Positions 1 to 9,794 are shown, counted from the first letter of the stretch. The stretch is 64,000 nucleotides of DNA from Paracoccaceae bacterium (GCA_947461435.1 CANHLE010000004.1:1-64000), one strand, 5' to 3'. A program made the numbers and translations. Notes: generated by a model not told the origin, from the sequence alone.

Positions 1-2421
1 ATAGCCAATGCCAGTCTGCTCGACGAGGCGACGGCCGCAGCCGAAGCCATGACGATGGCCGAGCGTGTGACCAAGTCCAAGGCGCGGACTTTTTTCGTGG
101 ATGAGAATTGTCATCCCCAAACAATTGGCGTGATTCAGACACGGGCCCATCCCTTGGGGATTGAGGTTGTCGTTGGCGATCCTGAAGACATGGACGCATC
201 GCAGGTTTTCGGCGCTGTATTTCAATACCCCGGCACTTGGGGCCACGTGCGTGATCTGACCTCCCTGATTGCAAAGCTGCATGCGGCCAAGGGAATTGCC
301 ATTGTCGCGACCGATTTGTTGGCGCTTTGTCTGCTGAAAGAACCCGGCGCCATGGGGGCCGATATCGCGGTGGGTTCTTCGCAGCGCTTTGGCGTGCCTA
401 TGGGATATGGCGGGCCGCACGCTGCATTTTTTGCCTGCAAGGATGAACATAAGCGTCAAATGCCGGGCCGCATCGTGGGCGTCTCGATAGATAGCCACGG
501 CAACAAGGCATACCGGCTGTCCCTTCAAACCCGCGAACAGCACATTCGCCGCGAAAAGGCCACGTCCAACGTCTGCACGGCGCAGGCTCTGTTGGCCGTG
601 ATGGCCAGTTTTTATGGCGTGTTTCACGGGCCCATGGGCCTGCGGGCCATTGCAGAACGGGTCCATTCCTTGACGGTCCGATTGGCCAAGGCCCTGCGGG
701 ACGCCGGCGCCACCCTGCCGCCGAAGGCGTTTTTTGACACGATCACGGTAGAGGTCGGCGTGGGACAGGCCGGGATCCTTGCAGCAGCCCGTCTGGAAGG
801 GTTGAATTTTCGAAAGATCCGCACCCACCACGTCGGGATTTCGTTGGACGAGACGACGAATGAAGATGTGCTGCGGCGGATCCTGCGGGCCTTTGGCATT
901 GCCGATGCGCCGCCCGCCAACGCGGAACTTGGGTTCCCCGAAGAGATGCTGCGCACATCTGCCTATCTGACCCATCCGGTTTTTCACATGAACCGCGCAG
1001 AATCAGAGATGATGCGGTACATGCGCCGTCTGTCAGACCGGGATCTGGCCCTTGACCGTGCGATGATCCCCTTGGGGTCTTGCACGATGAAGCTGAACGC
1101 CGCGGCCGAGATGATGCCAATCACCTGGCCTGAATTTGGGGAGTTGCATCCATTTATTCCCGCCGATCAAGCGCTGGGCTATCGCGAAGCGATTGAGGAT
1201 CTGTCGGAAAAGCTGTGCGAAATCACCGGCTATGATGCGTTTTCGATGCAGCCCAATTCTGGCGCGCAGGGGGAATATGCCGGGCTTTTGACCATTCAGG
1301 CCTTTCACCGTGCCCGAGGGGAGACCGATCGCAACCTGTGCCTGATCCCGGTATCGGCGCATGGCACCAACCCGGCCTCGGCCCAGATGGCCGGAATGCA
1401 GGTGGTGGTGGTCAAGGCCATGCCCAACGGCGATGTCGATATGCAGGATTTTTGCGAAAAGGCGGCTGCCGCTGGCAACCGACTTGCGGCCTGCATGGTC
1501 ACCTATCCCTCTACCCACGGCGTTTTTGAAGAAACCATCAAGGAAATTTGCCGCGTTACCCATGACTTTGGCGGCCAGGTTTATCTGGATGGGGCAAATA
1601 TGAATGCCCTTGTCGGACTGGTGAAACCCGGTGACATCGGGGCCGATGTCTCGCATTTGAATCTGCACAAGACATTTGCCATTCCACACGGCGGCGGCGG
1701 TCCGGGAATGGGACCGATCGGCGTAAAGGCCCACCTTGCCCCCTTTCTTCCCGGCCACCAGCAAACCGGCGGAACCGAAGGGCCAGTGTCCGCCGCGCCC
1801 TATGGGTCTGCATCGATTTTGCTGATTTCCTGGGCCTATTGTCTCATGATGGGCGGAGAGGGGCTGACACAGGCCACGCGGGTGGCGATCTTGAATGCCA
1901 ACTACATAGCCGCGCGGCTGTCAGGCCAGTATCCGATCTTGTTTGTGGGCCATCAAGGCCGGGTCGCGCATGAATGCATCTTGGACACGCGGTCCTTCGC
2001 CGACGTGGGCATCACCGTGGACGACATTGCCAAGCGATTGATCGACAATGGATTTCATGCGCCCACCATGTCATGGCCCGTTGCAGGCACGCTGATGGTA
2101 GAGCCGACGGAAAGTGAAACGAAGGCCGAGATTGACCGTTTCATCACCGCCTTGCTGTCCATCCGCGAAGAGATCCGTGCTGTTGAACACGGGCAGATCA
2201 GTGCCGAAGACAGCCCCCTGCGCCATGCGCCCCATACCGTTGGCGATCTTGTTGCGGATTGGTCGCGAAAATACTCGCGCGCGCAGGGCTGTTTTCCGCC
2301 GGGTGCCTTCAAAGTTGATAAGTATTGGCCCCCGGTCGGGCGGGTTGACAATGTTTGGGGTGATCGCAATCTCACCTGCATTTGCCCCCCGGTTGAAAGC
2401 TATCTGGACGCTGCCGAATAG
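1..2421 (+). CDS. gcvP: Glycine dehydrogenase (decarboxylating), P-protein of the glycine cleavage system; 5' end outside the window
   Basis: Pyridoxal-phosphate enzyme that decarboxylates glycine and passes the aminomethyl group to the lipoyl H-protein. The reading frame is open from base 1, so the gene begins upstream; 806 residues are visible against about 950 for the family, so roughly 140 N-terminal residues are missing. The PLP lysine lies in [18 protein letters not shown] (lysine codon at 1669-1671), followed by the glycine-rich loop. Other hallmarks are [15 protein letters not shown] and [11 protein letters not shown]. The single long chain corresponds to the fused homodimeric type, not split GcvPA/GcvPB. 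gcvT and gcvH probably lie upstream. It works in the same one-carbon network as glyA at 10.5 kb. A GC-rich imperfect inverted repeat follows the stop. Confidence 0.97.
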   Translation: MANASLLDEATAAAEAMTMAERVTKSKARTFFVDENCHPQTIGVIQTRAHPLGIEVVVGDPEDMDASQVFGAVFQYPGTWGHVRDLTSLIAKLHAAKGIAIVATDLLALCLLKEPGAMGADIAVGSSQRFGVPMGYGGPHAAFFACKDEHKRQMPGRIVGVSIDSHGNKAYRLSLQTREQHIRREKATSNVCTAQALLAVMASFYGVFHGPMGLRAIAERVHSLTVRLAKALRDAGATLPPKAFFDTITVEVGVGQAGILAAARLEGLNFRKIRTHHVGISLDETTNEDVLRRILRAFGIADAPPANAELGFPEEMLRTSAYLTHPVFHMNRAESEMMRYMRRLSDRDLALDRAMIPLGSCTMKLNAAAEMMPITWPEFGELHPFIPADQALGYREAIEDLSEKLCEITGYDAFSMQPNSGAQGEYAGLLTIQAFHRARGETDRNLCLIPVSAHGTNPASAQMAGMQVVVVKAMPNGDVDMQDFCEKAAAAGNRLAACMVTYPSTHGVFEETIKEICRVTHDFGGQVYLDGANMNALVGLVKPGDIGADVSHLNLHKTFAIPHGGGGPGMGPIGVKAHLAPFLPGHQQTGGTEGPVSAAPYGSASILLISWAYCLMMGGEGLTQATRVAILNANYIAARLSGQYPILFVGHQGRVAHECILDTRSFADVGITVDDIAKRLIDNGFHAPTMSWPVAGTLMVEPTESETKAEIDRFITALLSIREEIRAVEHGQISAEDSPLRHAPHTVGDLVADWSRKYSRAQGCFPPGAFKVDKYWPPVGRVDNVWGDRNLTCICPPVESYLDAAE

Positions 2422-2537
2422 CGCGCGGCAAGGGATCCGGGCACGGCTTTTTGAAATCAGGGCGGGGCCGGGCTGACGTTCGGCCGCCCCATTCAGGTGC
2501 TTGACGAGGGGCCCGGCGGCCCTTAGGCCTTGCGCTT

Positions 2538-3245
2538 ATGTCAAAAGACCTTCCATCGACCTTTGCCCAAGGTCTTGTGGCCTCTGTGCCGATTGCCTTG
2601 GGCTACTTCCCAATCGCCTTTGCATTTGGCGTTTCGGCCACCGGCCAAGGATTGTCCGGGCCAGAGGCATTTGCCCTGTCCTTGATCGTCTATGCCGGGG
2701 CCGCTCAGTTTCTGGCCTTGGCCTTGATCACGGGGGGCGCGCCGCTGTTGCTTGCGGCGTTTCCCTTGATCGCCATGAACATCCGCCATGTGCTTTATGG
2801 CCCCGCGCTGATCAAACGAGCGGGAGGGGATGCGGCGCGGCGTTTTGCCTGGATCTGGGCGTTTGGCTTGACAGACGAGGTTTTCGGCGCCGCCTTGGGC
2901 CATCTGGCCCGCGGGCGCACCTTTTCAGAACCCTTCATGGGGGGCTTGGGCCTTGGGGCCTATTCGGCGTGGCTGGCGGGAACCGCAATAGGGGCTTTCG
3001 CAGGCGGCGGCGCTTTGGCAGGCTATCCCGTGATCGAAGCCGCCTTGGGGTTCATGTTGCCCGCCCTGTTTCTGGCGTTGCTCCTGTCAATTCTGACAAG
3101 ACCCCAACTGCCGATTATTGCCATTGCGGCGGCCGTGACCATTGGTCTTACGGTGTTTTGGTCTGGAACGGCCGGAATTCTGGGCGGGATGCTTGCCGGT
3201 GCCTTGGCGGGCGTTTTGGGCCTTGGAGGGCGACATGAGAGCTGA
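2538..3245 (+). CDS. azlC: AzlC family branched-chain amino acid exporter, large subunit
   Basis: A 235-residue multi-pass inner-membrane protein matching the AzlC family, the large subunit of a two-component exporter of branched-chain amino acids and related compounds. Signatures near the N-terminus are a glycine/proline-rich first helix (SVPIALGYFPIAFAFG) and the conserved IVYAGAAQFLALALI helix, followed by MNIRHVLYGPAL. The 3' end overlaps the next gene by 11 nt (azlD start 3235, azlC stop 3243-3245), which indicates translational coupling. No regulator gene is adjacent, so substrate and control cannot be read from context. Family assignment is strong; the transported substrate is inferred from family knowledge only. 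Confidence 0.93.
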   Translation: MSKDLPSTFAQGLVASVPIALGYFPIAFAFGVSATGQGLSGPEAFALSLIVYAGAAQFLALALITGGAPLLLAAFPLIAMNIRHVLYGPALIKRAGGDAARRFAWIWAFGLTDEVFGAALGHLARGRTFSEPFMGGLGLGAYSAWLAGTAIGAFAGGGALAGYPVIEAALGFMLPALFLALLLSILTRPQLPIIAIAAAVTIGLTVFWSGTAGILGGMLAGALAGVLGLGGRHES

Positions 3246-3555
3246 GGTCCTGATCCTGTGCCTGATCGTGGGGGCCTTCACCTATGGCTTTCGACTGGTT
3301 CCGACGCGTCTGGATCTCAGCAAGTTGAATCCCGTTGGGCCCCTGTCGCGGTTCTTATCGTCGACCGGGCCTGCGGCGATTGCGACGTTGTTTGTGGCGT
3401 CAATCCTGCCGTCCTTGCAGGGCCCATGGCAGGCCCAACTGCCGCTTGGTGCAGGCGTTTTGGCTGTCTTGATAGGATACGCGTCCACACGCTCTGTCGT
3501 GGTCGCTACCCTTTTGGGGTCTTTTGCATATGGTCTGGTCTTTGCGCTGATCTAA
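3235..3555 (+). CDS. azlD: AzlD domain protein, small subunit of the AzlCD exporter
   Basis: A 106-residue membrane protein with about three hydrophobic segments, the usual AzlD size. The ATG at 3235 lies inside the end of azlC. An upstream in-frame extension to 3142 is possible but would lie wholly inside azlC and is not hydrophobic like AzlD. The GAFTYGFRLVPTRLDL N-terminus and the SSTGPAAIATLFVASILP helix are typical of the family. AzlD is thought to pair with AzlC to form the working exporter. The 11-nt overlap and the paired families make joint function very likely. Confidence 0.9.
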   Translation: MRAEVLILCLIVGAFTYGFRLVPTRLDLSKLNPVGPLSRFLSSTGPAAIATLFVASILPSLQGPWQAQLPLGAGVLAVLIGYASTRSVVVATLLGSFAYGLVFALI

Positions 3556-3614
3556 GACCTTGCACCAAGACCGCGGACGCCACACATATAGATCTTTAGG
3601 AATGTGAGGATGGC

Positions 3615-4055
3615 ATGGCCGACGTCGTCAAACTTTGCTGCGCTGTTTGCGGGCAGATGAACCGCGTTGCGGTGGATCACTTGGCCAAGGGACCAAAATG
3701 CGGCTCTTGTGGAGAGGCCCTGGACGATGGGCGCGTCCACGAACTTGGCACGTTGTCGCATGACAAGGCGACCCGGTCCGACGAGGTGCCCCTATTGGTG
3801 GATTATTGGGCCCCTTGGTGCGGCCCATGCAAGATGATGGCCCCTGAATTTGCGAAGGCGGCCAAATCACTTGCACCCGATGTGCGACTGGCCAAGCTGA
3901 ACACACAAGATCATCCCGAAATCGCCAGCCGCGCGCGGATCCAAGGCATTCCCGCATTGGTTCTGTATCGCGCAGGCCGCGAGGTGGCACGATTGGCGGG
4001 CGCGCGGCCCAGTTCCGAGATTCAATCCTTCGTACGGTCCCACCTGGGCAAGTGA
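3615..4055 (+). CDS. trxC: Thioredoxin 2 (zinc-ribbon thioredoxin TrxC)
   Basis: Cytosolic disulfide reductase of 146 residues. An N-terminal zinc ribbon has two CxxC pairs (C9/C12 and C29/C32), then a thioredoxin fold with the active site WCGPC (C69, C72), the GIPAL cis-proline region and a final helix. This two-part plan is diagnostic of TrxC (thioredoxin 2), which in E. coli belongs to the oxidative-stress response. The 59-nt gap from azlD includes an A+T-richer stretch that may hold its promoter. It lies 98 nt upstream of a histidine kinase gene on the same strand; a functional link is not shown. Confidence 0.95.
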   Translation: MADVVKLCCAVCGQMNRVAVDHLAKGPKCGSCGEALDDGRVHELGTLSHDKATRSDEVPLLVDYWAPWCGPCKMMAPEFAKAAKSLAPDVRLAKLNTQDHPEIASRARIQGIPALVLYRAGREVARLAGARPSSEIQSFVRSHLGK

Positions 4056-4153
4056 CCGTACGATCCCCGTGCGCCACTGCCGTTCAGACGAAAGGCCCTG
4101 TATCGTTCGACATTGCCCAACTATCCTGGGCTTGAACAACAGGGGTTTTGCAG

Positions 4154-5554
4154 ATGACAGAGCGCAATGGGCGCGTCGGTTGGGCGGGGCTATCACTTGC
4201 CGTGCAGTTTGCCGTGCTCGGCGGTGTCGTGATCCTTGCCGCGGCTCTGGCTGTGGGGACGGTCGTCGCCAAGCGGATCGAAGAGGTGGTCGTCAGCAAT
4301 ACGGCCAATGCCACCGCGCTTTACATGGAAAGCTTTGTTGCGCCGCTGACGCAAGAATTGACCCAGCAAGAAACATTGTCGGACCGGTCCAAAAAGGACA
4401 TCTCGCAGCTTTTGGACCAAACTGAACTTGGCCGCAGGGTCGTCTCGTACAAGGTTTGGCGCAATGGCGGCCTGATTTCTGACAGCTCCAACAAATCCAT
4501 CATCGGGCAAAGATTTGACACCACGGAAAACCTGACAGGTGCTTGGTCGGGGCGGGTCATGGGCGACTTTGAAGACACCAGCGATATCGAAGATGCGGCA
4601 GAACGGGCGCTTGGGGTGCCGTTGCTGGAAATCTACGCACCGGTGCGCAACCGAACCACCGGTGACGTGATTGCCGTCGTCGAGTTTTATGAAATTGCCG
4701 ACACCTTGAAAGGCGACATCCAACGCGCCCGGGCCCTGACCTGGGCTTGGGTCGGGGGCGTGATGGGTGTGATATGGGCTGCCCTTTTTTTGGTCGTTCT
4801 GCGCGGAAGCCGAACGATCGATGCGCAAATCGTTGCCTTGAAAGACATGTCGGTGCGCAACCTTTCCCTTCGTCTGCAGATCCAAGAAGCCTCGGCACGC
4901 TCTGCGACCATGGGCGAGCGGACCTTGCGCCAAATTGGGGCCGATCTGCACGATGGCCCGGCCCAATACATGGCTTTTGCCGCGCTAAGATTGGATGCCT
5001 TGAAAAGTCAGGCCAAAGATGAACGCGTCAAGTCCGACCTGCTGGAAATCGGCTCGGCCGTGACCGAAGCGATCACCGAAATTCGAAATCTGTCGCGAGG
5101 TCTGTCTGTACCAGACTTGGATCGCCGCGATATGAGCCAGGTTCTGGAAAGTCTGGCCGATGCGCATGCAGCGCGCACCGGAACCGCCGTCCGGATTTCA
5201 GGGGCAGAAACAGATTTGCCCGAACTTCCCTCGGCCCTGCGCCTGTGCGTTTACCGATTTGTCCAAGAGGGTCTGAATAACAGTTGGCGACATGCCGACG
5301 GGCGCGGTCAAGAGTTGCGGATCGGCTATCATCTGGGCAAACTGCAGCTGTCAGTCTTGGATGATGGGCCCGGCTTTCCACCGGGGGGGCCCATCGACCC
5401 CAAGGCTGGGTCAGAGCGTCTTGGATTGACCGGATTGAAAGATCGGGTGGAGGCGCTGGGCGGACGGCTGGAGTTTTTGAACCGGGCAGATGGTGACGTC
5501 GGCGCGATTCACGGGGCGGAATTGCGAATGACGATTGAATTGAAGAGGTCATGA
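4154..5554 (+). CDS. Membrane sensor histidine kinase, NarL/HisKA_3 type
   Basis: A 466-residue sensor kinase. The first transmembrane helix is at about residues 12-38, a periplasmic sensor region spans about 40-195, and a second helix is at about 196-216. A HisKA_3 dimerisation segment follows with the phosphoacceptor H266 in ADLHDGPAQ, then a HATPase_c domain with an N box (EGLNNSWRHA), a G1 box (DDGPGFPPGG) and a G2 box (RLGLTGLKDRV). ATG at 4154 is preferred because AGGGG at 4141-4145 is well spaced; a TTG two codons earlier is the alternative. The stop overlaps the next gene by 4 nt (ATGA), so it is co-translated with its response regulator. The signal sensed is unknown; the sensor region matches no named domain that I recognise. 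Confidence 0.92.
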   Translation: MTERNGRVGWAGLSLAVQFAVLGGVVILAAALAVGTVVAKRIEEVVVSNTANATALYMESFVAPLTQELTQQETLSDRSKKDISQLLDQTELGRRVVSYKVWRNGGLISDSSNKSIIGQRFDTTENLTGAWSGRVMGDFEDTSDIEDAAERALGVPLLEIYAPVRNRTTGDVIAVVEFYEIADTLKGDIQRARALTWAWVGGVMGVIWAALFLVVLRGSRTIDAQIVALKDMSVRNLSLRLQIQEASARSATMGERTLRQIGADLHDGPAQYMAFAALRLDALKSQAKDERVKSDLLEIGSAVTEAITEIRNLSRGLSVPDLDRRDMSQVLESLADAHAARTGTAVRISGAETDLPELPSALRLCVYRFVQEGLNNSWRHADGRGQELRIGYHLGKLQLSVLDDGPGFPPGGPIDPKAGSERLGLTGLKDRVEALGGRLEFLNRADGDVGAIHGAELRMTIELKRS

Positions 5555-6213
5555 TGGACGATCAAGAGTTGCGGATATTGTTGGTGGACGACCATCCGAT
5601 CTATCGTGAAGGTTTGGCGCGCACTTTGGCCGATATCGGCGGAATGAACATTGTGGGTCAGGCTGCTGACGGTGAACGTGCTGTCGCCATGGTGCGTGAC
5701 CTTCGGCCCAATATGGTCTTGCTGGATATCTCGATGCCGCGGGGGGGCGGAATTCCCGCCTTGGCTGCCATCATGCAAGAGGATGACCCGCCCCGGGTCG
5801 TCATGTTGACCGCGTCAGAGGCTGAGGATGATTTGATGCAGGCCTTGCGTCTTGGGGCGCAAGGCTATGTCTTGAAAGGTGTTGGCGCGGAAGAATTGGT
5901 GTCGATCTTGCGCGATGTCGCCAGCGGGCGAACCCATGTGGCACCGGGCCTTGCCGGCCGCATTTTGGCGAATATGCGCGCCAGCCGCGATGGAACCCCC
6001 CCCACACCGGCCAATCCGCTGGCCGATCTGTCCAAGCGCGAGGAAGATATCTTGCGGCTTGTTGCACAAGGTATGTCAAACCGTGAAGTGGGTCTGAACC
6101 TTGATCTTCAGGAAAAGACGGTCAAACACTACATGACGTCGATCTTGCAAAAACTGCATCTGCGCAATCGTGTCGAGGCGGCGATGTTAGCCCGCGAACA
6201 TCTGAAGGGCTGA
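5551..6213 (+). CDS. LuxR/NarL family DNA-binding response regulator
   Basis: A 220-residue regulator. Its N-terminal receiver domain has an acidic pair (D13, D14), the phosphoacceptor D59 in LLDISMPRGG, and the conserved T and K further on (VVMLTAS, YVLKG). The C-terminal LuxR-type helix-turn-helix contains LSKREEDILRLVAQGMSNRE and KTVKHYMTSILQKL. The start overlaps the kinase stop in ATGA; the second ATG, at 5554, is possible. It is the cognate partner of the upstream kinase. Likely targets are unknown; the nearest downstream gene is the small exported protein at 6334. Confidence 0.93.
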   Translation: MMDDQELRILLVDDHPIYREGLARTLADIGGMNIVGQAADGERAVAMVRDLRPNMVLLDISMPRGGGIPALAAIMQEDDPPRVVMLTASEAEDDLMQALRLGAQGYVLKGVGAEELVSILRDVASGRTHVAPGLAGRILANMRASRDGTPPTPANPLADLSKREEDILRLVAQGMSNREVGLNLDLQEKTVKHYMTSILQKLHLRNRVEAAMLAREHLKG

Positions 6214-6333
6214 AGCGGAACAGTCCTTGGTCTGATGGTTTTCTCCAACTTCACGGGGCCATGGTCCGTCGATCAGCGCGGTAGAATCGATCATGATTGT
6301 CGAACGAAGCAACCCAATTCTGGAGAGACAGCC

Positions 6334-6543
6334 ATGAAAAAATTCGTTCTTGCGCTTACCGTCCCCGCCCTTCTGACCGTTTTCGCTTTGCCCGTTCACG
6401 CGGCACCCATGGTCGGTTCGGGGCTGTTCGACGCTTTCGATATGTCGCATGATTTCAGCAAGCGCAAAAAGCCCCGCGTTCCGGGCGGTTCGGGCTGCGA
6501 TGATCCGCAAGACCTGATCGAGCACCCCGAGTGCAAGGTCTGA
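6334..6543 (+). CDS. Small exported protein of unknown function
   Basis: A 69-residue protein beginning with a clear Sec signal peptide (lysines, then a hydrophobic stretch, cleavage likely after PVHA at about residue 23). The mature part is only about 46 residues, rich in charge and proline/glycine, and has two cysteines (SGCDDP and HPECK) that could form a disulfide bond. A GGAGAGA ribosome site at 6322-6328 supports the ATG at 6334. It follows the two-component pair by 120 nt and is closed by a strong terminator. I do not recognise the family. It could be a target or ligand of the two-component system, but only proximity suggests that. Confidence 0.7.
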   Translation: MKKFVLALTVPALLTVFALPVHAAPMVGSGLFDAFDMSHDFSKRKKPRVPGGSGCDDPQDLIEHPECKV

Positions 6544-6584
6544 TCGGCCACCTGCATCGTTGAATTCTGTATTCTAGCGGATTT

Positions 6585-6612
6585 GACCGAAGCAGTAACG
6601 CCTGCTTCGGTC
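6585..6612 (+). terminator. Rho-independent terminator after the small exported protein gene
   Basis: A perfect 11-bp stem (GACCGAAGCAG paired with CTGCTTCGGTC) with a 6-nt loop, followed by TTTCTGTTT. It ends the kinase/regulator/small-protein transcription unit. Confidence 0.88.
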
Positions 6613-6994
6613 TTTCTGTTTCATCTTCTGCTCCGATGGATGCAATCGGCATCCCTTTCGGCCTTTTGTGTTCTTGTACTGCTGACTGGGGCGTTCGGTC
6701 CCTTGAGACTGCGCGTCGCCCGAAAGGTCCGCGTCAAAGGCTCTGCCGTCGTCATCCGAATTGGAATGGTACCGTCGGAAATGGCACGGCCCATCCCCAA
6801 GATCCCAGCCCAAGGTTCGTGATCAATCGCGCAGGATAAAACCCTGCACTTTGGCACGAAAGCCAAGGACGGCCCCGCCAACCGCCCCAAAGGACACGTT
6901 GGCCCATCAATTTAAACTTGAACCGAATGTCGGGCCGGCTTCATATGGGACGTCAAGACGAAAAGCCGATGCAAAGAAACCTTGGGAGAGTGAA
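6613..6994. other. Non-coding gap before the ThuA-like gene
   Basis: About 380 bases between the terminator and the ThuA-like start. Open frames exist on both strands, but their products are low-complexity, R/P/S-rich and unlike proteins, so I call no gene. It presumably holds the promoter of the ThuA/dehydrogenase pair; I see no convincing operator. Confidence 0.5.
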
Positions 6995-7780
6995 ATGGTC
7001 ATCCGCGTGACGGTGTGGGGCGAAAACGTCCACGAGCAAAAGAACAAGGTTGTGGCAGAGGTGTACCCGCTGACCATGCACGGAACGATCGCCAGCGCGC
7101 TGAACCTGCAGGCGGGAATTTCTGCAACAACCGCCACACTTCAAGAGACTGAACATGGTTTGACCAAGGAAAAGTTGGCCCAAACGGATGTTCTGATCTG
7201 GTGGGGCCACGCCGCCCATGGATCGGTGGATGACAAGATTGTCGAGCGTGTGTGCGATGCCGTCCATGGCGGTATGGGGATAATTTTCCTTCACTCCGCA
7301 CATTTCTCCAAGCCGTTCAAGCGACTGATGGGTGCCCCCTGCAATCTGTCGTGGCGAGAGGCGGGCGAGCGTGAACGTCTGTGGGTTACCTCGCGAAACC
7401 ATCCGATTGCCGCCGGCTTGCCTGATCATTTTGAAATTGAATTCGAAGAGATGTACGGCGAACCCTTTGGTGTTCCCGAACCTTTGGAGACCGTTTTCAT
7501 CAGCTGGTTCCAAGGCGGCGAAGTGTTCCGCTCGGGCCTGACGTACAAGCGGGGGGCGGGTAATATCTTCTATTTCCGGCCCGGGCATGAAACCTATCCA
7601 ACCTATCATGACGCAAATGTTCAGCGCGTCATAGCCAACGGGGTCCAATGGGCCTTTAATCCTGCGGCGCGCATAGCAGATCCAACAGATGCGCCCAATC
7701 GTCCGGTGCAAGACGCCTTGGAACCGATCACAGAACGGGGGCCGCGGCTGCACCATGATGGCGAAGCGGGGTTGCGGTAA
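6995..7780 (+). CDS. ThuA-like protein (trehalose utilisation family, class I glutamine amidotransferase-like fold)
   Basis: A 261-residue protein of the ThuA family. Typical features are the start [15 protein letters not shown], the GTIASALN segment, [30 protein letters not shown], and a C-terminal [20 protein letters not shown] with the family histidine/glutamate cluster. ThuA proteins act with a Gfo/Idh/MocA dehydrogenase in rhizobial trehalose/keto-sugar catabolism. ATG at 6995 is chosen because GGGAGAG lies just upstream; the frame is open further upstream but the extension is not protein-like. The stop shares one base with the start of the dehydrogenase gene, so the two are coupled. No sugar transporter or regulator flanks the pair, so the actual substrate is unknown. 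Confidence 0.88.
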   Translation: MVIRVTVWGENVHEQKNKVVAEVYPLTMHGTIASALNLQAGISATTATLQETEHGLTKEKLAQTDVLIWWGHAAHGSVDDKIVERVCDAVHGGMGIIFLHSAHFSKPFKRLMGAPCNLSWREAGERERLWVTSRNHPIAAGLPDHFEIEFEEMYGEPFGVPEPLETVFISWFQGGEVFRSGLTYKRGAGNIFYFRPGHETYPTYHDANVQRVIANGVQWAFNPAARIADPTDAPNRPVQDALEPITERGPRLHHDGEAGLR

Positions 7781-8838
7781 TGGTGAAACCTGTTCGCATC
7801 CTGATCCTTGGAACCGGCGGCATGGCCAACAATCATGCCGAAAAATTCAAGGAAATCGAAGGTGTTACCCTTGTTGGTGGGGTGGATACCCGCCCAGAAC
7901 AGCTGCACGCGTTCTGTGACAAGCATGGCATGACGCACCGCTTCTCCTCGCTGGACGAGGCATTGGCATGGGGTGAGTTTGATGCCGTGACAAATGTCAC
8001 CCCGGATGCGGCACATCATGCCACCAGCCTGCCAATCCTGAAGGCCGCAAAGCACATATTGTGCGAAAAGCCTTTGGCTACCAACGAGGCGCACGCCGCA
8101 GAGATGGCCGCCGCCGCCAAGGCGGCGGGCGTGATCAATATGGTCAACCTTTCCTACCGGAACGTGGCGGCGCTGCAGCAGGGTGCGAAACTGGTGCGCG
8201 ACGGGGCCATTGGCACCATTCGGCATTTTGAGGCGTCCTATTTGCAATCTTGGCTGACACAGCCGGCATGGGGCCATTGGGACAAGGAACCGCAATGGCT
8301 CTGGCGTCTGTCCACGCAGCATGGATCCAAGGGAGTTTTGGGCGATGTCGGGATTCACATTCTTGATTTCGCCCTTTTCGTGGCGGGACTGAAGGCCGAC
8401 GAAGTTTCATGTCGCTTGGCAACTTTCCACAAGGCGCCCGGGGATCGGATTGGCGACTATCCGCTGGATGCAAACGACAGTTGTACCATGCAGATCGTGC
8501 TTGAAAATGGCGCCCTTGGCACTGTTTCTGCCACCCGATTTGCCACCGGACATCTGAACGATCTTCGATTGCGCCTTTACGGCGACAAGGGCGGGATCGA
8601 GGTGCAATGGGAAAAGGACATCAGCCGCTTGCGGCTGTGCAATGGCGATGACGTGCAAAAGGCGATCTGGCACGACGTGGAAGCACCCGTTCTTGCAAAT
8701 ATTTATCAGCGCTTTATCGGTGCAATCCGAAACGAAAACGCCCCGGACCCGGATTTCGCCCGTGCGGCGATGCTTCAAAGTGTGCTTGACCGGGCCGAAC
8801 AATCGGCAGGGCAAAACGGCCAAAGCTTGAAAATCTGA
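7780..8838 (+). CDS. Gfo/Idh/MocA family NAD(P)-dependent oxidoreductase (ThuB-like)
   Basis: A 352-residue sugar-type dehydrogenase. The N-terminal Rossmann fold carries the dinucleotide loop ILILGTGGMANNHAEKF, and the family motif EKPLATN lies at about residues 93-99. The C-terminal GFO_IDH_MocA_C half contains the GDVGIHILDFALFV active-site region. It overlaps the ThuA-like gene by one base (TAATG), so the two products probably act on the same keto-sugar or disaccharide pathway, as ThuA and ThuB do in rhizobia. Substrate specificity cannot be told from sequence. Confidence 0.9.
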   Translation: MVKPVRILILGTGGMANNHAEKFKEIEGVTLVGGVDTRPEQLHAFCDKHGMTHRFSSLDEALAWGEFDAVTNVTPDAAHHATSLPILKAAKHILCEKPLATNEAHAAEMAAAAKAAGVINMVNLSYRNVAALQQGAKLVRDGAIGTIRHFEASYLQSWLTQPAWGHWDKEPQWLWRLSTQHGSKGVLGDVGIHILDFALFVAGLKADEVSCRLATFHKAPGDRIGDYPLDANDSCTMQIVLENGALGTVSATRFATGHLNDLRLRLYGDKGGIEVQWEKDISRLRLCNGDDVQKAIWHDVEAPVLANIYQRFIGAIRNENAPDPDFARAAMLQSVLDRAEQSAGQNGQSLKI

Positions 8839-8846
8839 AAGACAGG

Positions 8847-8868
8847 CAGCCCCGGTTTGACGGGGCTG
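8847..8868 (+). terminator. Possible terminator after the Gfo/Idh/MocA gene
   Basis: An 8-bp perfect stem (CAGCCCCG/CGGGGCTG) with a 6-nt loop 8 nt after the stop. It lacks a good T run, so termination is only likely. Confidence 0.5.
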
Positions 8869-9020
8869 TCAAAACCGGTTTCTTGCTGCGGGCGTTCTCG
8901 TTGATGAAAATTGTCATCGGACGGGATTGCCTCAATACGCTCATTTGCGCTGCCGCCCCGAACGCCATCCCGCCGATTGATCCGGCCCGTTCCTGACGGG
9001 CACGAAAGGCGGCGCTGCCC

Positions 9021-9794
9021 TTACAGCCCCAGGAACACCGAGACGGTTTCCTCAAATTCGCGCGGCCGTTCCGCATGAAGCCAGTGGCCCGCGCCTGCCA
9101 GTTTTGCAAATCGCGCCTTGGGAAACAGGGCGCGAATAGGCTCCCGGTGGTCAAGCAGAACATAGCGGCTCAGCGCGCCCGTCAGAAACAGGGTCGGTCC
9201 GTCAAACCGGCCCTGCGTTCCCGGCCAACCGACGATCTTTGGCATCTCCGCTTCCAGAACATTAAGATTTAGACGCCATCTTGGCCCACCTTCCGCCTTC
9301 AAGTCCAAAGATTGAAGAAAAAACGCCCGAAGTGCGGGGTCGTCAATCAGGGCTTTAAGGCGGGCATCCGCCTCGGCTCGCGACGTCAGGGATGACAGAT
9401 CAAGGGCGCGCATGGCGCTTATATGCTGGCTTTGGTCATGATCATAAACAACGGGGGCGATATCGGCCACCACGAGCTTGCGCAGCAGATGTCCGTGCGT
9501 CAGGGCCAGATGCATGGCCGCCTTGCCCCCCATCGAATGGCCCAAAAGATCGGCCCTTCCGCCCACCGTGCCAATCACTTCGGCCAGATCGCCCGCCATA
9601 TCAGCATAGCTTTGTGTTGGATAACGCGGCGAATTTCCGTGGTTGCGCATGTCAACGGCCACGACCTCTTGATCTTGCGCCAACCGCCGCGCGATGACAC
9701 CCCAGTTCCGCCCTGACCCAAAAAGGCCATGGGCAATCACCAAAGGCGGGCGATCAGACGGTTTCTCGGCTGGATGGCGGATCATTGATAACAT
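9021..9794 (-). CDS. Alpha/beta-fold hydrolase (YbfF-like esterase)
   Basis: A 257-residue alpha/beta hydrolase. The oxyanion region is in PPLVIAHGLFGSGRNW, the nucleophile elbow is GHSMGGKAAMH, the acid lies in the later part of the chain, and the catalytic histidine is in LAGAGHWLHAERP near the C-terminus. The pattern is that of the YbfF/acyl-CoA esterase group. The ATG at 9794 is preferred over an upstream TTG (9797) and a later ATG (9785); no strong ribosome site distinguishes them. It is divergent from the gene at 9872 with only 77 bp between them, so the promoters may overlap. The substrate is unknown. Confidence 0.85.
   Translation of the reverse strand: MLSMIRHPAEKPSDRPPLVIAHGLFGSGRNWGVIARRLAQDQEVVAVDMRNHGNSPRYPTQSYADMAGDLAEVIGTVGGRADLLGHSMGGKAAMHLALTHGHLLRKLVVADIAPVVYDHDQSQHISAMRALDLSSLTSRAEADARLKALIDDPALRAFFLQSLDLKAEGGPRWRLNLNVLEAEMPKIVGWPGTQGRFDGPTLFLTGALSRYVLLDHREPIRALFPKARFAKLAGAGHWLHAERPREFEETVSVFLGL

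Noticed and set aside
2430..2515. GC-rich inverted repeat after gcvP
   Set aside because: The arms pair only with bulges and no T run follows; not listed as a terminator.
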